Of a stretch of DNA of 64,000 nucleotides, positions 18,168 through 29,290 are shown in pieces. Position 1 is the stretch's first letter, and each line of letters opens with the position of its first letter. A model generated the notes under the pieces. The model worked only from the letters and a program-made list of their open reading frames with translations. It was not told where the DNA came from and made no database searches. A program made the translations under genes and the position numbers. The DNA comes from Colletes latitarsis (taxonomy: Eukaryota; Arthropoda; Insecta; Hymenoptera; Colletidae), in NCBI RefSeq assembly GCF_051014445.1, contig NC_135141.1, forward strand, positions 2,418,001 to 2,482,000, in the 5' to 3' direction.

Positions 18168-19787
18168 ATTAATGGCCGCGCCAGCCTCCTCCCGGCCGTC
18201 CGTCCCCGTAGCACCGTCCACCTCCATGGAGGACGATGCCACCGCCCTCGGCACCGGAGCCGGTGCAGCCCGCCTCTTCCTCTCCTTCCGGGAGGGGGGG
18301 GAGCACTTCTTGCTCCCCACCCTGTGATCGGCTGGCCTCCCCATGTCCGCACACAGCGGGCAGTGGGGGGCCGCCGAGCACTGGCTCGCACGGTGCTCTT
18401 TGGCACCGCAGCGGTAACACTGACCGCTGCGGTCCACCGGCGAGGTGCACCACTGCCTCACGTGCCCCAATTCGAGGCAGCGGTGACACTGGAGCGGGCG
18501 CGGCGCGAGGATTTCCACTCGCGCCGAAACCCACCCCACCAGCACCCTCCCGGATTCCGCCACCTTACGGGCGGCGGAGAGGGGGCACCGGGCCCACACC
18601 GACCCGAGGCCGGAGGGCGACCTGCGGATCTCTCCGATCCGCAGGTCCTCCACAGGACAGTCCCCCGCCCTCGCAAGGGCACGGGACACATCCTGTGCGC
18701 TGACCGAGTCGTCCAGCCCACAAACGCGCATCTCCGTGCGCTTCGTGGGCCGGGCGACCCGGACACCTCGCTCGCCCAGCTGCTCCCGGAGCCTCTGGGC
18801 GAGACGATCCGCCTTCGCGCCGCCTTCTGCACCGGGGATCTCCAGCAAGAGACCCCCGGTCACGGCCCTCTTCGCCCTCACGGAGGCGATGCCCAGCTCT
18901 TCCAGGGAGATATTCTCCCTGGCGAGCCGCATCGCCTCCGCGAGGGTCAGGTCGCCCCCCTGCGCAACGGTCAGCGTCACCGCTGCCGTTTTTGGGGGAC
19001 GACCTGGTCGTGCCTTCCCGACCTTCGCGGCCTTTACCTTGGCCGCCGGCGGCGGAGGCGGAGGCTGCGGTTGCGAGGCCTTCCTCGCCGCCCGCTTCGC
19101 CTTCCGCCCCACCACCTCACTCCACGCCACCCCCCCTTGGGAAGGTGCTGTGGAGGACGCGACCACCGCGACCACGGGTACACCACCCCCCTTGGGGGTC
19201 GCGACCCGGGGCCCTGGTGCCGCAACGCTGGGCGGAGCCTTCACTCCGCCCTTCTTTGCCTTCCCCGACTGTACCGGAACAGGTCGGGGAGGCACCGCCT
19301 TCCTGCTGACCGCTCTTCCGGCGAGGAGCTCCTCCCGGAAGGCGGCCAGCTTGCCATCAATCATGTCCCCAATCCTCCTCAGAAGATCGTCTTCTGAGGA
19401 GGACGGGGACTTCTTCACGGGCGGAGTGCGGGTGGAGGGGCCCGCGGTGCCCCGCACCACTGCCGCCGCACTCCGCTTATTTAACTCCGCCGAGGGACGC
19501 GGCGGTGGAGGAGGAGGGAGGATGGGAGGGAGGGCCGCGCTGTTCCACAGCGCCTCTGCCCTCCTCCTCCCCTGTCGCTCCTCCTCCTTCCGCCCTCTGA
19601 GCTCCCGCGCCGCCTCCCTCATTTCCTCCGCCGCGGCCATCAGGGCCTCCGCGCCACCGCTTTTCTGCCCCTTAAAGGCGCAGGCAGCGGCGACTTTCTC
19701 CACCCGCCTCAGGGACGAGGAGATCCTCTCCGATATCTCCTCGGTCACCTCGTCCCTGAGGCAACTCAGCCTCACCGACGGGCTCAT
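18165..19787 (-). CDS. ORF1 of retrotransposon 2: Gag-like zinc-knuckle protein (540 aa from first ATG)
   Basis: The first ATG after the in-frame TAG at 19824-19826 is at 19787-19785. Four codons upstream is a GTG that I do not favour. Residues about 20-85 are charged and helical, resembling the coiled-coil part of element 1 ORF1. A Pro/Lys/Ala-rich linker follows. An RRM-like region lies at about 345-432, and three CCHC knuckles at about 434-495 (CHRCLELGHVRQWC, CYRCGAKEHRASQC, and a third longer form). The tail after the knuckles is only about 45 aa. The protein lacks the roughly 190-residue N-terminal part found in element 1, and the upstream frame looks like former coding sequence, so it is probably an N-terminally shortened Gag. 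Its role would be to bind and package element RNA. The stop overlaps the ORF2 start. Confidence 0.9.
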   Translation of the reverse strand: MSPSVRLSCLRDEVTEEISERISSSLRRVEKVAAACAFKGQKSGGAEALMAAAEEMREAARELRGRKEEERQGRRRAEALWNSAALPPILPPPPPPRPSAELNKRSAAAVVRGTAGPSTRTPPVKKSPSSSEDDLLRRIGDMIDGKLAAFREELLAGRAVSRKAVPPRPVPVQSGKAKKGGVKAPPSVAAPGPRVATPKGGGVPVVAVVASSTAPSQGGVAWSEVVGRKAKRAARKASQPQPPPPPPAAKVKAAKVGKARPGRPPKTAAVTLTVAQGGDLTLAEAMRLARENISLEELGIASVRAKRAVTGGLLLEIPGAEGGAKADRLAQRLREQLGERGVRVARPTKRTEMRVCGLDDSVSAQDVSRALARAGDCPVEDLRIGEIRRSPSGLGSVWARCPLSAARKVAESGRVLVGWVSARVEILAPRPLQCHRCLELGHVRQWCTSPVDRSGQCYRCGAKEHRASQCSAAPHCPLCADMGRPADHRVGSKKCSPPSRKERKRRAAPAPVPRAVASSSMEVDGATGTDGREEAGAAIN

Positions 19788-19823
19788 CGCCCCGCCCACC
19801 TCGACGACGGCCTGCCCCGCCCT

Positions 19824-19982
19824 CTACCTCTTAGAGCCTCTGAGGCACCTGGTGGAGGAGAAGGACGAGACTGACGCAGTCTCGTCGTCCTCCTCCACCT
19901 TCCACGAAGCCGGGCCAGGCGCTGGAGGCGGCGCGAGCGCCGTCACTCCAGTCCCAACACCGCCTTCGTGCTCCCCCTCTGA
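19824..19982 (-). pseudogene. Upstream in-frame remnant of ORF1 (element 2), closed by TAG
   Basis: In the ORF1 frame the element reads open from the 5' junction at 19982 to a TAG at 19826-19824. The translation is Pro/Ala-rich, then acidic and Ser-rich (EEDDETASVSSFSS), then basic (RGSKR). In element 1 ORF1 an acidic Ser-rich stretch followed by a basic patch sits at the same relative place, ahead of the coiled coil. This looks like the end of an N-terminal domain cut by 5' truncation and by one stop codon. A genuine 5' UTR is the alternative. Confidence 0.5.
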
Positions 19983-19996
19983 TGGCCAACAAGTAT
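19983..19996. repeat. Target-site duplication of element 2, right copy
   Basis: TGGCCAACAAGTAT repeats 14417-14430 and continues as GCGAAGAAGGC, the normal continuation of the monomer. Confidence 0.88.
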
Positions 19997-22900
19997 GCGA
20001 AGAAGGCAAAATCATGAGCCAGATGCGGGCATAAGCCAGACCTAACCCAGCCCTAACCTGTTTTATCCTATAAAATATTGATCGAAACCAGGTTTTATTG
20101 ACTGTTACTGTGTGGTACCACATTACTACGTGATTCAAATCCGAAAAAACCCAGGATCTGGCCAACAAGTATGCAAAGAAGGAAAAATCATGAGCGAGAT
20201 GCGGGCATAACCCAGACCTAACCGGTTTTATCCTCTAAAATATTGATCGAAATGAGGTTTAGTTGACTGTTTCGTTGTGGTACCACATTACTACGTGATT
20301 CAAAACCGAAAAAACCCAGGATCTGGCCAACAAGTATGCGAAGAAGGCAAAATCATGAGCCAGATGCGTGCATAACTCAGACCTAACCCAGACCTAACGT
20401 GTGTTATCCTCCAAAATATTGATCGAAACCAGGTTTAGTTGACTGTTTCGTTGTGGTACCGCATTACTACGCCATTCAAACAGGGTAAAACCCAGGTTCT
20501 GGCCAACAGGTATGCGATGAAGGCAGAATCATGAGCGAGATGCGGGCATAACCAAGACCTAACTCAGAACTAACAGGTGTTATCCTCCAAAATATTGATC
20601 GAAACCAAATTTAATGGATAGTTTCTGTGTGGTACCACATTACTACGTGATTCAAAACCGAAAAAACCCAGGATCAGGCCAACAAGTATGCGAAGAAGGC
20701 AAAATCATATGCCAGATGCAGGCATAACCCAGACCTAACCCAGACCTATCCGGTGTGATCCTCTAAAATATTGATCGAAACAAGGTTTAATTGTCTGTTT
20801 CAGTGTGGTACCACATTACTTCGTGACTCAAACCCGAAAAAACCCAGGATCTGGCCAACAAGTATGCGAGGAAGGCAAAATCATGAGCCAGAAGTGGGCA
20901 TAAGCCAGACCTAACCCAGACCTAACCGGTTTTATCCTCTAAAATATTGATCGAAACCAGGTTTTATTGTCTGCTACTGCATGGTACCACATTACTACGT
21001 GATTCAAATCAGAAAAAACCCAGGGTCTGGCCAACAAGTATGCGAAGAATGCAAAATCATGAACCAGATGCGCGCATAACCCAGACCTTACCCAGACCTA
21101 ACCGGTGTCATCCTTTATAATATTGATCGAAACCAAGTTTAATGGACTGTTTCAGTGTGGTACCACATTACAACGTGACTCAAACCAGAAAAAACCCAGG
21201 GTCTGGCCAACAAGTATGCGAAGAAGGCAAAATCATGAGCCAGATGCGGGCATAAGCAAGACCTAACCCAGCCCTAACCTGTTTTATCCTATAAAATATT
21301 GATCGAAACCAGGTTTTATTGACTGTTACTGTGTGGTACCACATTACTACGTGATTCAAATCCGAAAAAACGCAGGATCTGGCCAACAAGTATGCGAAGA
21401 AGGCAAAATCATGTGCCAGATACGGGCATAACCCAGACCTAACCCAGATCAAACCGGTGTGTTCCTCTAAAATATTGATCGAAACCAGGTTTAATTGTCT
21501 GTTTCAGTGTGGTACCACATTACTACGTGATTTAATCCACAGAAAACCTAGGATCTGGCCAACAAGAATGCGGAAAAGGTAAAATCCGGAGCCAGATGCG
21601 GGCATAACCCAGACCTAACCGGTTTTATCCTGTAAAATATTCATCGAAATGAGGTTTAATTGACTGTTACTGTGTGGTGCCACATTACTACGTGATTCAA
21701 ATCCGAAAAAACTCAGGATCTGGCCAACAAGTATGCAAAGAAGTCAAAATCATGAGCGAGATGCGGGCATAACCCAGACCTAACCCAGACCTAACCGGTT
21801 TTATCCTGTAAAATATTGATCGAAGCCAGCTTTAATTGACTGTTTCAATGTGGTACAACATTACTACGTTATTCAAATTCGAGAAAACCCAGGATCTGGC
21901 CAACAAGTATGCGAAGAAGGCAAAATCATGAGCCAGATGCGGGCATACGCCAGACCTAACCCAGACCTAACTGGTTTTATCCTCTAAAATATTCATCGAA
22001 ACCTGGTTTTATTGACTGTTACTGTGTGGTACCACATTACTACGTGTTTCAAATCCGAAAAAACCCAAAATCTGGCCAACAAGTATGCAAAGATGGCAAA
22101 ATCATGAGCCAGATGCGGGCATAACACAGACCTAACCCAGACCTAACCGGTGTTATCCTCCAAAATATTGATCGAAACCGAATTTAATGGACTGTTTCAG
22201 TATGATACCACATTACTACGTGACTCAAACCCGAGAAAACCCAGGGTCTGGCCAACAAGTATGCGAAGAAGGCAAAATCATGAGCCAGATGTGGGCATAT
22301 GCCAGACCTAACCCAGCCCTAACCTGTTTTATCCTCTAAAATATTGATCGAAACCAGGTTTTATTGACTGTTACTGTGTGGTACCACATTACTACGTGAC
22401 TCAAACCCGAAAAAACCCAGGATCTGGCCAACAAGTATGCGAAGATGGCAAAATCATGAGCCTGAAGTGGGCATAAGTCAGACCTAACCCAGACCTAACC
22501 GGTTTTATCCTCTAAAGTATTGATCGAAACCAGGTTTTATTGACTGCTACTGTGTGGTACCACATTACTACGTGATTCAAATTCGAGAAAACCCAGGATC
22601 TGGCCAACAAGTATGCAAAGAAGTAAAAATCATGAGCGAGATGCGGGCATAACCCAGACCTAACCCAGACCTAACCGGAGTTATCCTCTAAAATGTGGAA
22701 CGAATCCAGCTTTAATTGACTGTTTCTGTGTGGTACCACATTACTACGTGATTCAAATCCGAAAAAACCCAGGATCTGGCCAACAAGTATGCAAAGAAGT
22801 AAAAATCATGAGCCAGATGCGGGCATAACCCAGACCTAACCGGTTTTATGCTCTAAAATATTGATCGAAATGAGGTTTAATTGACTGTTACTGTGTGGTG

Positions 22901-23790
22901 CCACATTACTACGTGACTCAAACCCGAAAAAACCCAGGATCTGGCCAACAAGTATGCAAAGAAGTAAAAATCATGAGCGAGATGCGGGCATAACCCAGAC
23001 CTAACCCAGACCTAACCGGAGTTATCCTCTAAAATGTGGAACGAATCCAGCTTTAATTGACTGTTTCTGTGTGGTACCACATTACTACGTGATTCAAATC
23101 CGAAAAAACCCAGGATCTGGCCAACAAGTATGCAAAGAAGGCAAAATCATGAGCCAGATGCGCGCATAACCCAGATCTAAACCAGACCTAACCGGTGTCA
23201 TCCTCTAAAATATTGATCGAGACCAAGTTTAATGGGCCGTTTCAGTGTGGTATCACATTACTACGTGACTCAAACCCGAAAAAAAACCCAGGATCTGGCC
23301 AACAAGTATGCGAAGAAGGCATAATCATGAGCGAGATGCGGGCATAACCCAGACCTAACCCAGACCAAACCGGTGTGTTCCTCTAAAATATTGATCGAAA
23401 CCAGGTTTAATTGTCTGTTTCAGTGTGGTACCACATTACTACGTGATTTAATCCACAGAAAACCTAGGATCTGGCCAACAAGAATGCGGAAAAGGTAAAA
23501 TCATGAGCCAGATGCGGGCATAACGCAGACCTAACCCAGACCTAACCGGTGTTATCCTCTAAAATGTGGATCGAAGCCAGGTTTAATTGACTGTTTCAAT
23601 GTGGTACCACATTACTACGTGACTCAAACCCGAAAAAACCCAGGTTCTGGCCAACAAGTATGCGAAGAAGGCAAAATCATGAGCCAGATGTGGGCATAAG
23701 CCAGACCTAACCCAGACCTAGCCGGTTTTATCTTCTAAAATATTGATCGAAACCAGGTTTTATTGACTGCTACTGTGTGGTACCACATTA
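19997..23790. repeat. Diverged left part of block C
   Basis: Monomers here resemble block B more than the highly homogeneous right side. The rare GCTACTGCATGGTACC variant is near 20973 and also near 14362, just left of element 2. The order of neighbours also matches, with an offset equal to the element plus about 1,045 bp (six monomers, one of the short type). This indicates a local duplication of about 1.05 kb around the element 2 insertion site. Confidence 0.65.
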
Positions 23791-26700
23791 CTACGTGATT
23801 CAAATCCGAAAAAACCCAGGATCTGGCCAACAAGTACGCAAAGAAGGCAAAACCATGAGCCAGATGCGCGCATAACCCAGACCTAAACCAGACCTAACCA
23901 GTGTCATCCTCTAAAATATTGATCGAAACCAAGTTTAATGGGCGGTTTCAGTGTGGTACCACATTACTACGTGACTCAAACCCGAAAAAACCCAGGATCT
24001 GGCCAACAAGTATGCGAAGAAGGCAAAATCATGAGCCAGATGCGTGCATAACCCAGACCTAACCCAGACCTAACCGGTGTTATCGTCCAAAATATTGATC
24101 GAAACCAAATTTAATGGATTGTTTCTGAGTGCTACCACATTACTACGTGATGCGAAACCGAAAGAACCCAGGATCAGACCAACAAGTATGCGAAGAAGGA
24201 AAAATCATGTGCCAGATGCGCGCATAACCCAGACCTAACCCAGACCTAACCGGTTTTATCCTCTAAAATGTAGATCGAAACCAAGTTTAATGGACTGTTT
24301 CAGTGTGGTACCACATTACTACGTGACTCAAACCCGAAAAAACCCTGGTTCTGGCCAACAAGTATGCGAAGAAGGCAAATCGTGAGCCAGATGCGTGCAT
24401 AACCCAGACCTAACCCAGACCCAACCGGTTTTATCCTCTAAAATATTGATCGAAACCAGGTTTTATTGACTGTTACTGTGTGGTACCACATTACTACGTG
24501 ATTCAAATCCGAAAAAACCCAGGATCTGGCCAACAAGTATGCGAAGAAGGCAAAATCTTCAGCCAGATGCGGGCATAAGCCAGACCTAACCGGTTTTGTC
24601 CTCTAAAATATTGATCGAAACCAGGCTTTATTGACTGTTACTGTGTGGTACCACATTACTACGTGACTCAAACCCGAAAAAACCCAGGATCTGGCCAACA
24701 AGTATGCAAAGAAGGCAAAATCATGAGCCAGATACGTGCATAACTCAGACCTAACCCAGACCTAACCGGTTTTATCCTCTATAATATTGATCGACACTAG
24801 GTTTAGTTGACTGTTTCGTTGTGGTACCGCATTACTACGTGATTCAAACAGGGTAAAACCCAGGTTCTGGCCAACAAGTATGCGTAGAAGGCAAAATCAT
24901 GAGCCAGATGCGTGCATAACCCAGACCTGACCGAGACCTAACCGGTTTTATCCTCTAAAATATTGATCGAAACCAGGTTTTATTGACTGTTACTGTGTGG
25001 TACCACATTACTACGTGATTCAAATCCGAAAAAACCCAGGATCTGGCCAACAAGTATGCGAAGAAGGCAAAATCTTGAGCCAGATGCGGGCATAAGCCAG
25101 ACCTAACCGGTTTTGTCCTCTAAAATATTGATCGAAACCAGGCTTTATTGACTGTTACTGTGTGGTACCACATTACTACGTGACTCAAACCCGAAAAAAC
25201 CCAGGATCTGGCCAACAAGTATGCAAAGAAGGCAAAATCATGAGCCAGATACGTGCATAACTCAGACCTAACCCAGACCTAACCGGTGTTATCCTCTAAA
25301 ATGTGGATCGAAGCCAGCCTTAATTGACTGTTTCAGTGTGGTACCACATTACTACGTGATTCAAATTCGAGAAAACCCAGGATCTGGCCAACAAGTATGC
25401 GAAGAAGGCATAATCATGAGCCAGATGCGGGCATAAGCCAGACCTAACCCAGACCTAACCGGTTTTATCCTCTAAACTCTTGATCGAAACCTGGCTTTAT
25501 TGACTGTTACTGTGTGGTACCACATTACTACGTGTTTCAAATCCGAAAAAACCCAAAATCTGGCCAACAAGTATGCAAAGATGGCAAAATCATGAGCCAG
25601 ATGCGGGCATAAGCCAGACCTAACCCAGACCTAACCGGTGTCATCCTTTAAAATGTTGATCGAAACCAAGTTTAATGGACTGTTTCAGTGTGGTACCACA
25701 TTACTACGTGACTCAAACCCGAAAAAACCCAGGATCTGGCCAACAAGTATGCGAAGAAGGCAAAATCATGAGCCAGACGTGGGCATAAGCCAGACCTAAC
25801 CCAGACCTAACCGGTTTTATCCTCTAAAATAGTGATCGAAACCAGCTTTAATTGACTGTTTCTGTGTGGTACCACATTACTACGTGATTCAAAACCGAAG
25901 AAATTCAGGATCTGGCCAACATGTGTGCAAAGAAGGCAAAATCATGAGCCAGATGCGGGCATAACCCAGACCTAACCCAGACTTAACCGGTGTCATCCTT
26001 TAAAATATTGATCGAAACCAAGTTTAGTGGACTGTTTCAGTGTGTTACCACATTACTACCTAACTCAAACACGAAAAAACCCGGGATCTGGCCAACAAGT
26101 ATGCGAAGAAGGCAAAATCATGAGCCAGATGCGTGCATAACCCAGACCTAACCCAGACCTAACCGGTGTTATCCTCTAAAATGTGGATCAAAACCAGCTT
26201 TAATTGACTGTTTCTGTGTGGTACCACATTACTACCTGATTCAAAACCGAAAAACCCTGGATCAGGCCAACAAGTATGCGAAGAAGGCAAAATCATGTTC
26301 CAGATACGGGCATAACCCAGACCTAACCCAGACCAAACCGGTGTGATCCTCTAAAATATTGATCGAAACCAGGTTTAATTGTCTGTTTCAGTGTGGAACC
26401 ACATTACTACGTGATTCAATCCACAGAAAACCTAGGATCTGGCCAACAAGAATGCGGAAAAGGTAAAATCATGAGCCAGATGCGGGCATAACGCAGACCT
26501 AACTCAGACCTAACCGGTGTTATCCTCTAAAATGTGGATCGAAGCCAGCTTTAATTGACTGTTTCAGTGTGGTACCACATTACTACGTGACTCAAACCCG
26601 AAAAAACCCAGGTTCTGGCCAACAAGTATGTGAAGAAGGCAAAATCATGAGCCAGATGTGGGCATAAGCCAAACCTAACCCAGACCTAACCGGTTTTATC

Positions 26701-28597
26701 CTCTAAAATATTGATCGAAACCAGGTTTTATTGACTGCTACTGTGTGGTACCACATTACTACGTGATTCAAATCCGAAAAAACCCAGGATCTGGCCAACA
26801 AGTATGCAAAGAAGGCAAAATCATGAGCCAGATGCGCGCATAACCCAGACCTAACCGGTGTCATCCTCTAAAATATTGATCGAAACCAAGTTTAATGGGC
26901 AGTTTCAGTGTGGTATCACATTACAACGAGACTCAAACCCGAAAAAAACCCAGGATCTGGCCAACAAGTATGCGAAGAAGGCAAAATCATGAGCCAGATG
27001 CGTGCATAACCCAGACCTAACCCAGACCTAACCGGTTTTATCCTCTAAAATATTGATCGAAACCAAATTTAATGGACTGTTTCAGTGTGGTACCACATTA
27101 CTACGTGACTCAAACCCGAAAAAACCCAGGTTCTGGCCAACAAGTATTCTAAGAAGGCAAAATCATGAGCCAGATGAGGGCATAACCCAGACCTAACCCA
27201 GACCTAACCGGTTTTATCCTCTTAAATATTGATCGAAACCAGGTTTTATTGACTGTTACTGTGTGGTACCACATTACTACGTGATTCAAATCCGAAAAAC
27301 CCAGGAACTGGCCAACAAGTATGCGAAGAAGGCAAAATCTTGAGCCAGATGCGGGCATAAGCCAGACCTAACCAGTTTTGTCCTCTAAAATATTAATTGA
27401 AGCCAGGCTTTATTGACTGTTACTGTGTGGTACCACTTTACTACGTGATTTAAATCCGAAAAAAACCCAGGATCTGGCCAACAAGTATGCAAAGAAGGCA
27501 AAATCATGAGCCAGATGCGGGCATAACACAGACCTAACCCAGACCTAACCGGTTTTATCCTCTAAAATATTGATCGAAACCAGGTTTTATTGACTGTTAC
27601 TGTGTGGTACCACATTACTACGTGATTTAAATCCGAAAAAAACCCAGGATCTGGCCAACAAGTATGCAAAGAAGGCAAAATCATGAGCCAGATGCGGGCA
27701 TAACACAGACCTAACCCAGACCTAACCGGTTATATTCTCTAAAATATTGATCGAAACCAGGTTTTGTTTACTGTTTCGTTGTGGTACCGCATTACTACGT
27801 GATTCAAACAGGGTAAAACCCAGGTTCTGGCCAACAAGTATGCGAAGAAGGCAAAATCATGAGCCAGATGCGGGCATAAGCCAGACCTAACCCAGCCCTA
27901 ACCTGTTTTATCCTCTAAAATATTGATCGAAACCAGGTTTTATTGACTGTTACTGTGTGGTACCACATTACTGCGTGATTCAAATCCGAAAAAACCCAGG
28001 ATCTGGCCAACAAGTATGCAAAGATGGAAAAATCATGAGCCAGATGCGGGCATAACCCAGACCTAACCGGTTTTATCCTCTAAAATAGTGATCGAAATGA
28101 GGTTTAATTGACTGTTACTGTGTGGTGCCACATTACTACGTGATTCAAATCCGAAAAAACCCAGGATCTGGCCAACAAGTATGCAAAGAATTCAAAATCA
28201 TGAGCGAGATGCGGGCATAACCCAGACCTAGCCCAGACCTAACCGGAGTTATCCTCTAAAATGTGGATCGAAACCAGCTTTAATTGACTGTTTCTGTGTG
28301 GTACCACATTACTAAGTGATTCAAATCCGAAAAAACCCAGGATCTGGCCAACAAGTATGCAAAGAAGACAAAATCATGAGCCAGATGCGCGCATAACCCA
28401 GACCTAAACCAGACCTAACCTGTTTTATCCTCTAAAATATTGATCGAAACCAGGTTTTATTGACTGTTACTGTGTGGTGCCATATTACTGCGTGATTCAA
28501 ATCCGAAAAAACCCAGGATCTGGCCAACAAGCACGCAAAGAAGGCAAAATCACGAGCCAGATGCGCGCATAACCCAGACCTAAACCAGACCTAACCG

Positions 28598-29290
28598 GTG
28601 TCATCCTCTAAAATATTGATCGAGACCAAGTTTAATGGGCCGTTTCAGTGTGGTATCACATTACTACGTGACTCAAACCCGAAAAAAAACCCAGGATCTG
28701 GCTTACAAGTATGCGAAGAAGGCATAATCATGAGCCAGATGCGTGCATATCCCAGACCTAACCCAGACCTAACCGGTGTTATCCTCTAAAATGTGGATCG
28801 AAACCAGCGTTAATTGACTGTTTCTGTGTGGTACCACATTACTACGTGATTCAAAACCGAAAAAACCCAGGGTCAGGCCAACAAGTATGCGAAGAAGGCA
28901 AAATCATGTGCCAGATACGGGCATAACCCAGACCTAAACCAGACCTAACCGGTGTCATCCTCTAAAATATTGATCGAGACCAAGTTTAATGGGCCGTTTC
29001 AGTGTGGTATCACATTACTACGTGACTCAAACCCGAAAAAAAACCCAGGATCTGGCCTACAAGTATGCGAAGAAGGCATAATCATGAGCCAGATGCGTGC
29101 ATATCCCAGACCTAACCCAGACCTAACCGGTGTTATCCTCTAAAATGTGGATCGAAACCAGCGTTAATTGACTGTTTCTGTGTGGTACCACATTACTACG
29201 TGATTCAAAACCGAAAGAACCCAGGGTCAGGCCAACAAGTATGCGAAGAAGGCAAAATCATGTGCCAGATACGGGCATAACCCAGACCTA
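28598..29290. repeat. 354-bp dimer, two tandem copies
   Basis: A two-monomer unit (2 x 177 bp) beginning near ATTGATCGAGACCAAGTTT is repeated at 28598 and 28952, nearly identically. Because 354 is divisible by three, each copy yields the same 63-codon frame. This is a consequence of the repeat and not evidence of coding. Confidence 0.85.

Larger units (their letters stand above)
14431..19982 (-). mobile_element. Retrotransposon 2: R1-clade non-LTR element, probably 5'-truncated
   Basis: A 5,552-bp insertion on the minus strand with a T run of 36-37 at its left end, a 3' UTR of about 516 bp, an intact ORF2 (14983-18165), ORF1 (18165-19787) and only about 195 bp upstream of the ORF1 ATG. It is bounded by a 14-bp target-site duplication. 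It shares domain order, the TAATG junction and 3' UTR hairpins with element 1, but the RT regions differ at many residues, so it is a separate family. The frame of ORF1 stays open through most of the upstream segment to the junction, apart from one stop, which suggests that the N-terminal part of ORF1 and the 5' UTR were lost at insertion. The long clean poly(A) and open ORF2 suggest a young copy. Confidence 0.94.

Noticed and set aside
16024..18168. A 714-codon open frame on the plus strand opposite ORF2 of element 2
   Set aside because: It mirrors a GC-rich coding frame on the other strand. Its translation has no recognisable domain, while the minus strand has all endonuclease and RT motifs.
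14431..19982. Element 1 and element 2 as copies of one family
   Set aside because: ORF2 proteins align throughout but differ at many positions, ORF1 lengths differ strongly, and 3' UTR primary sequences are mostly unlike. They are related families.
27149..27358. Recurrent 60-104 codon open frames through the satellite, for example minus-strand frames at 27149, 33258, 49719, 54087, 58971 and 63324, and plus-strand frames at 28598, 34707 and 40477
   Set aside because: They recur only because monomers recur, run across monomer boundaries, exist on both strands and show no codon-level conservation beyond the DNA repeat.
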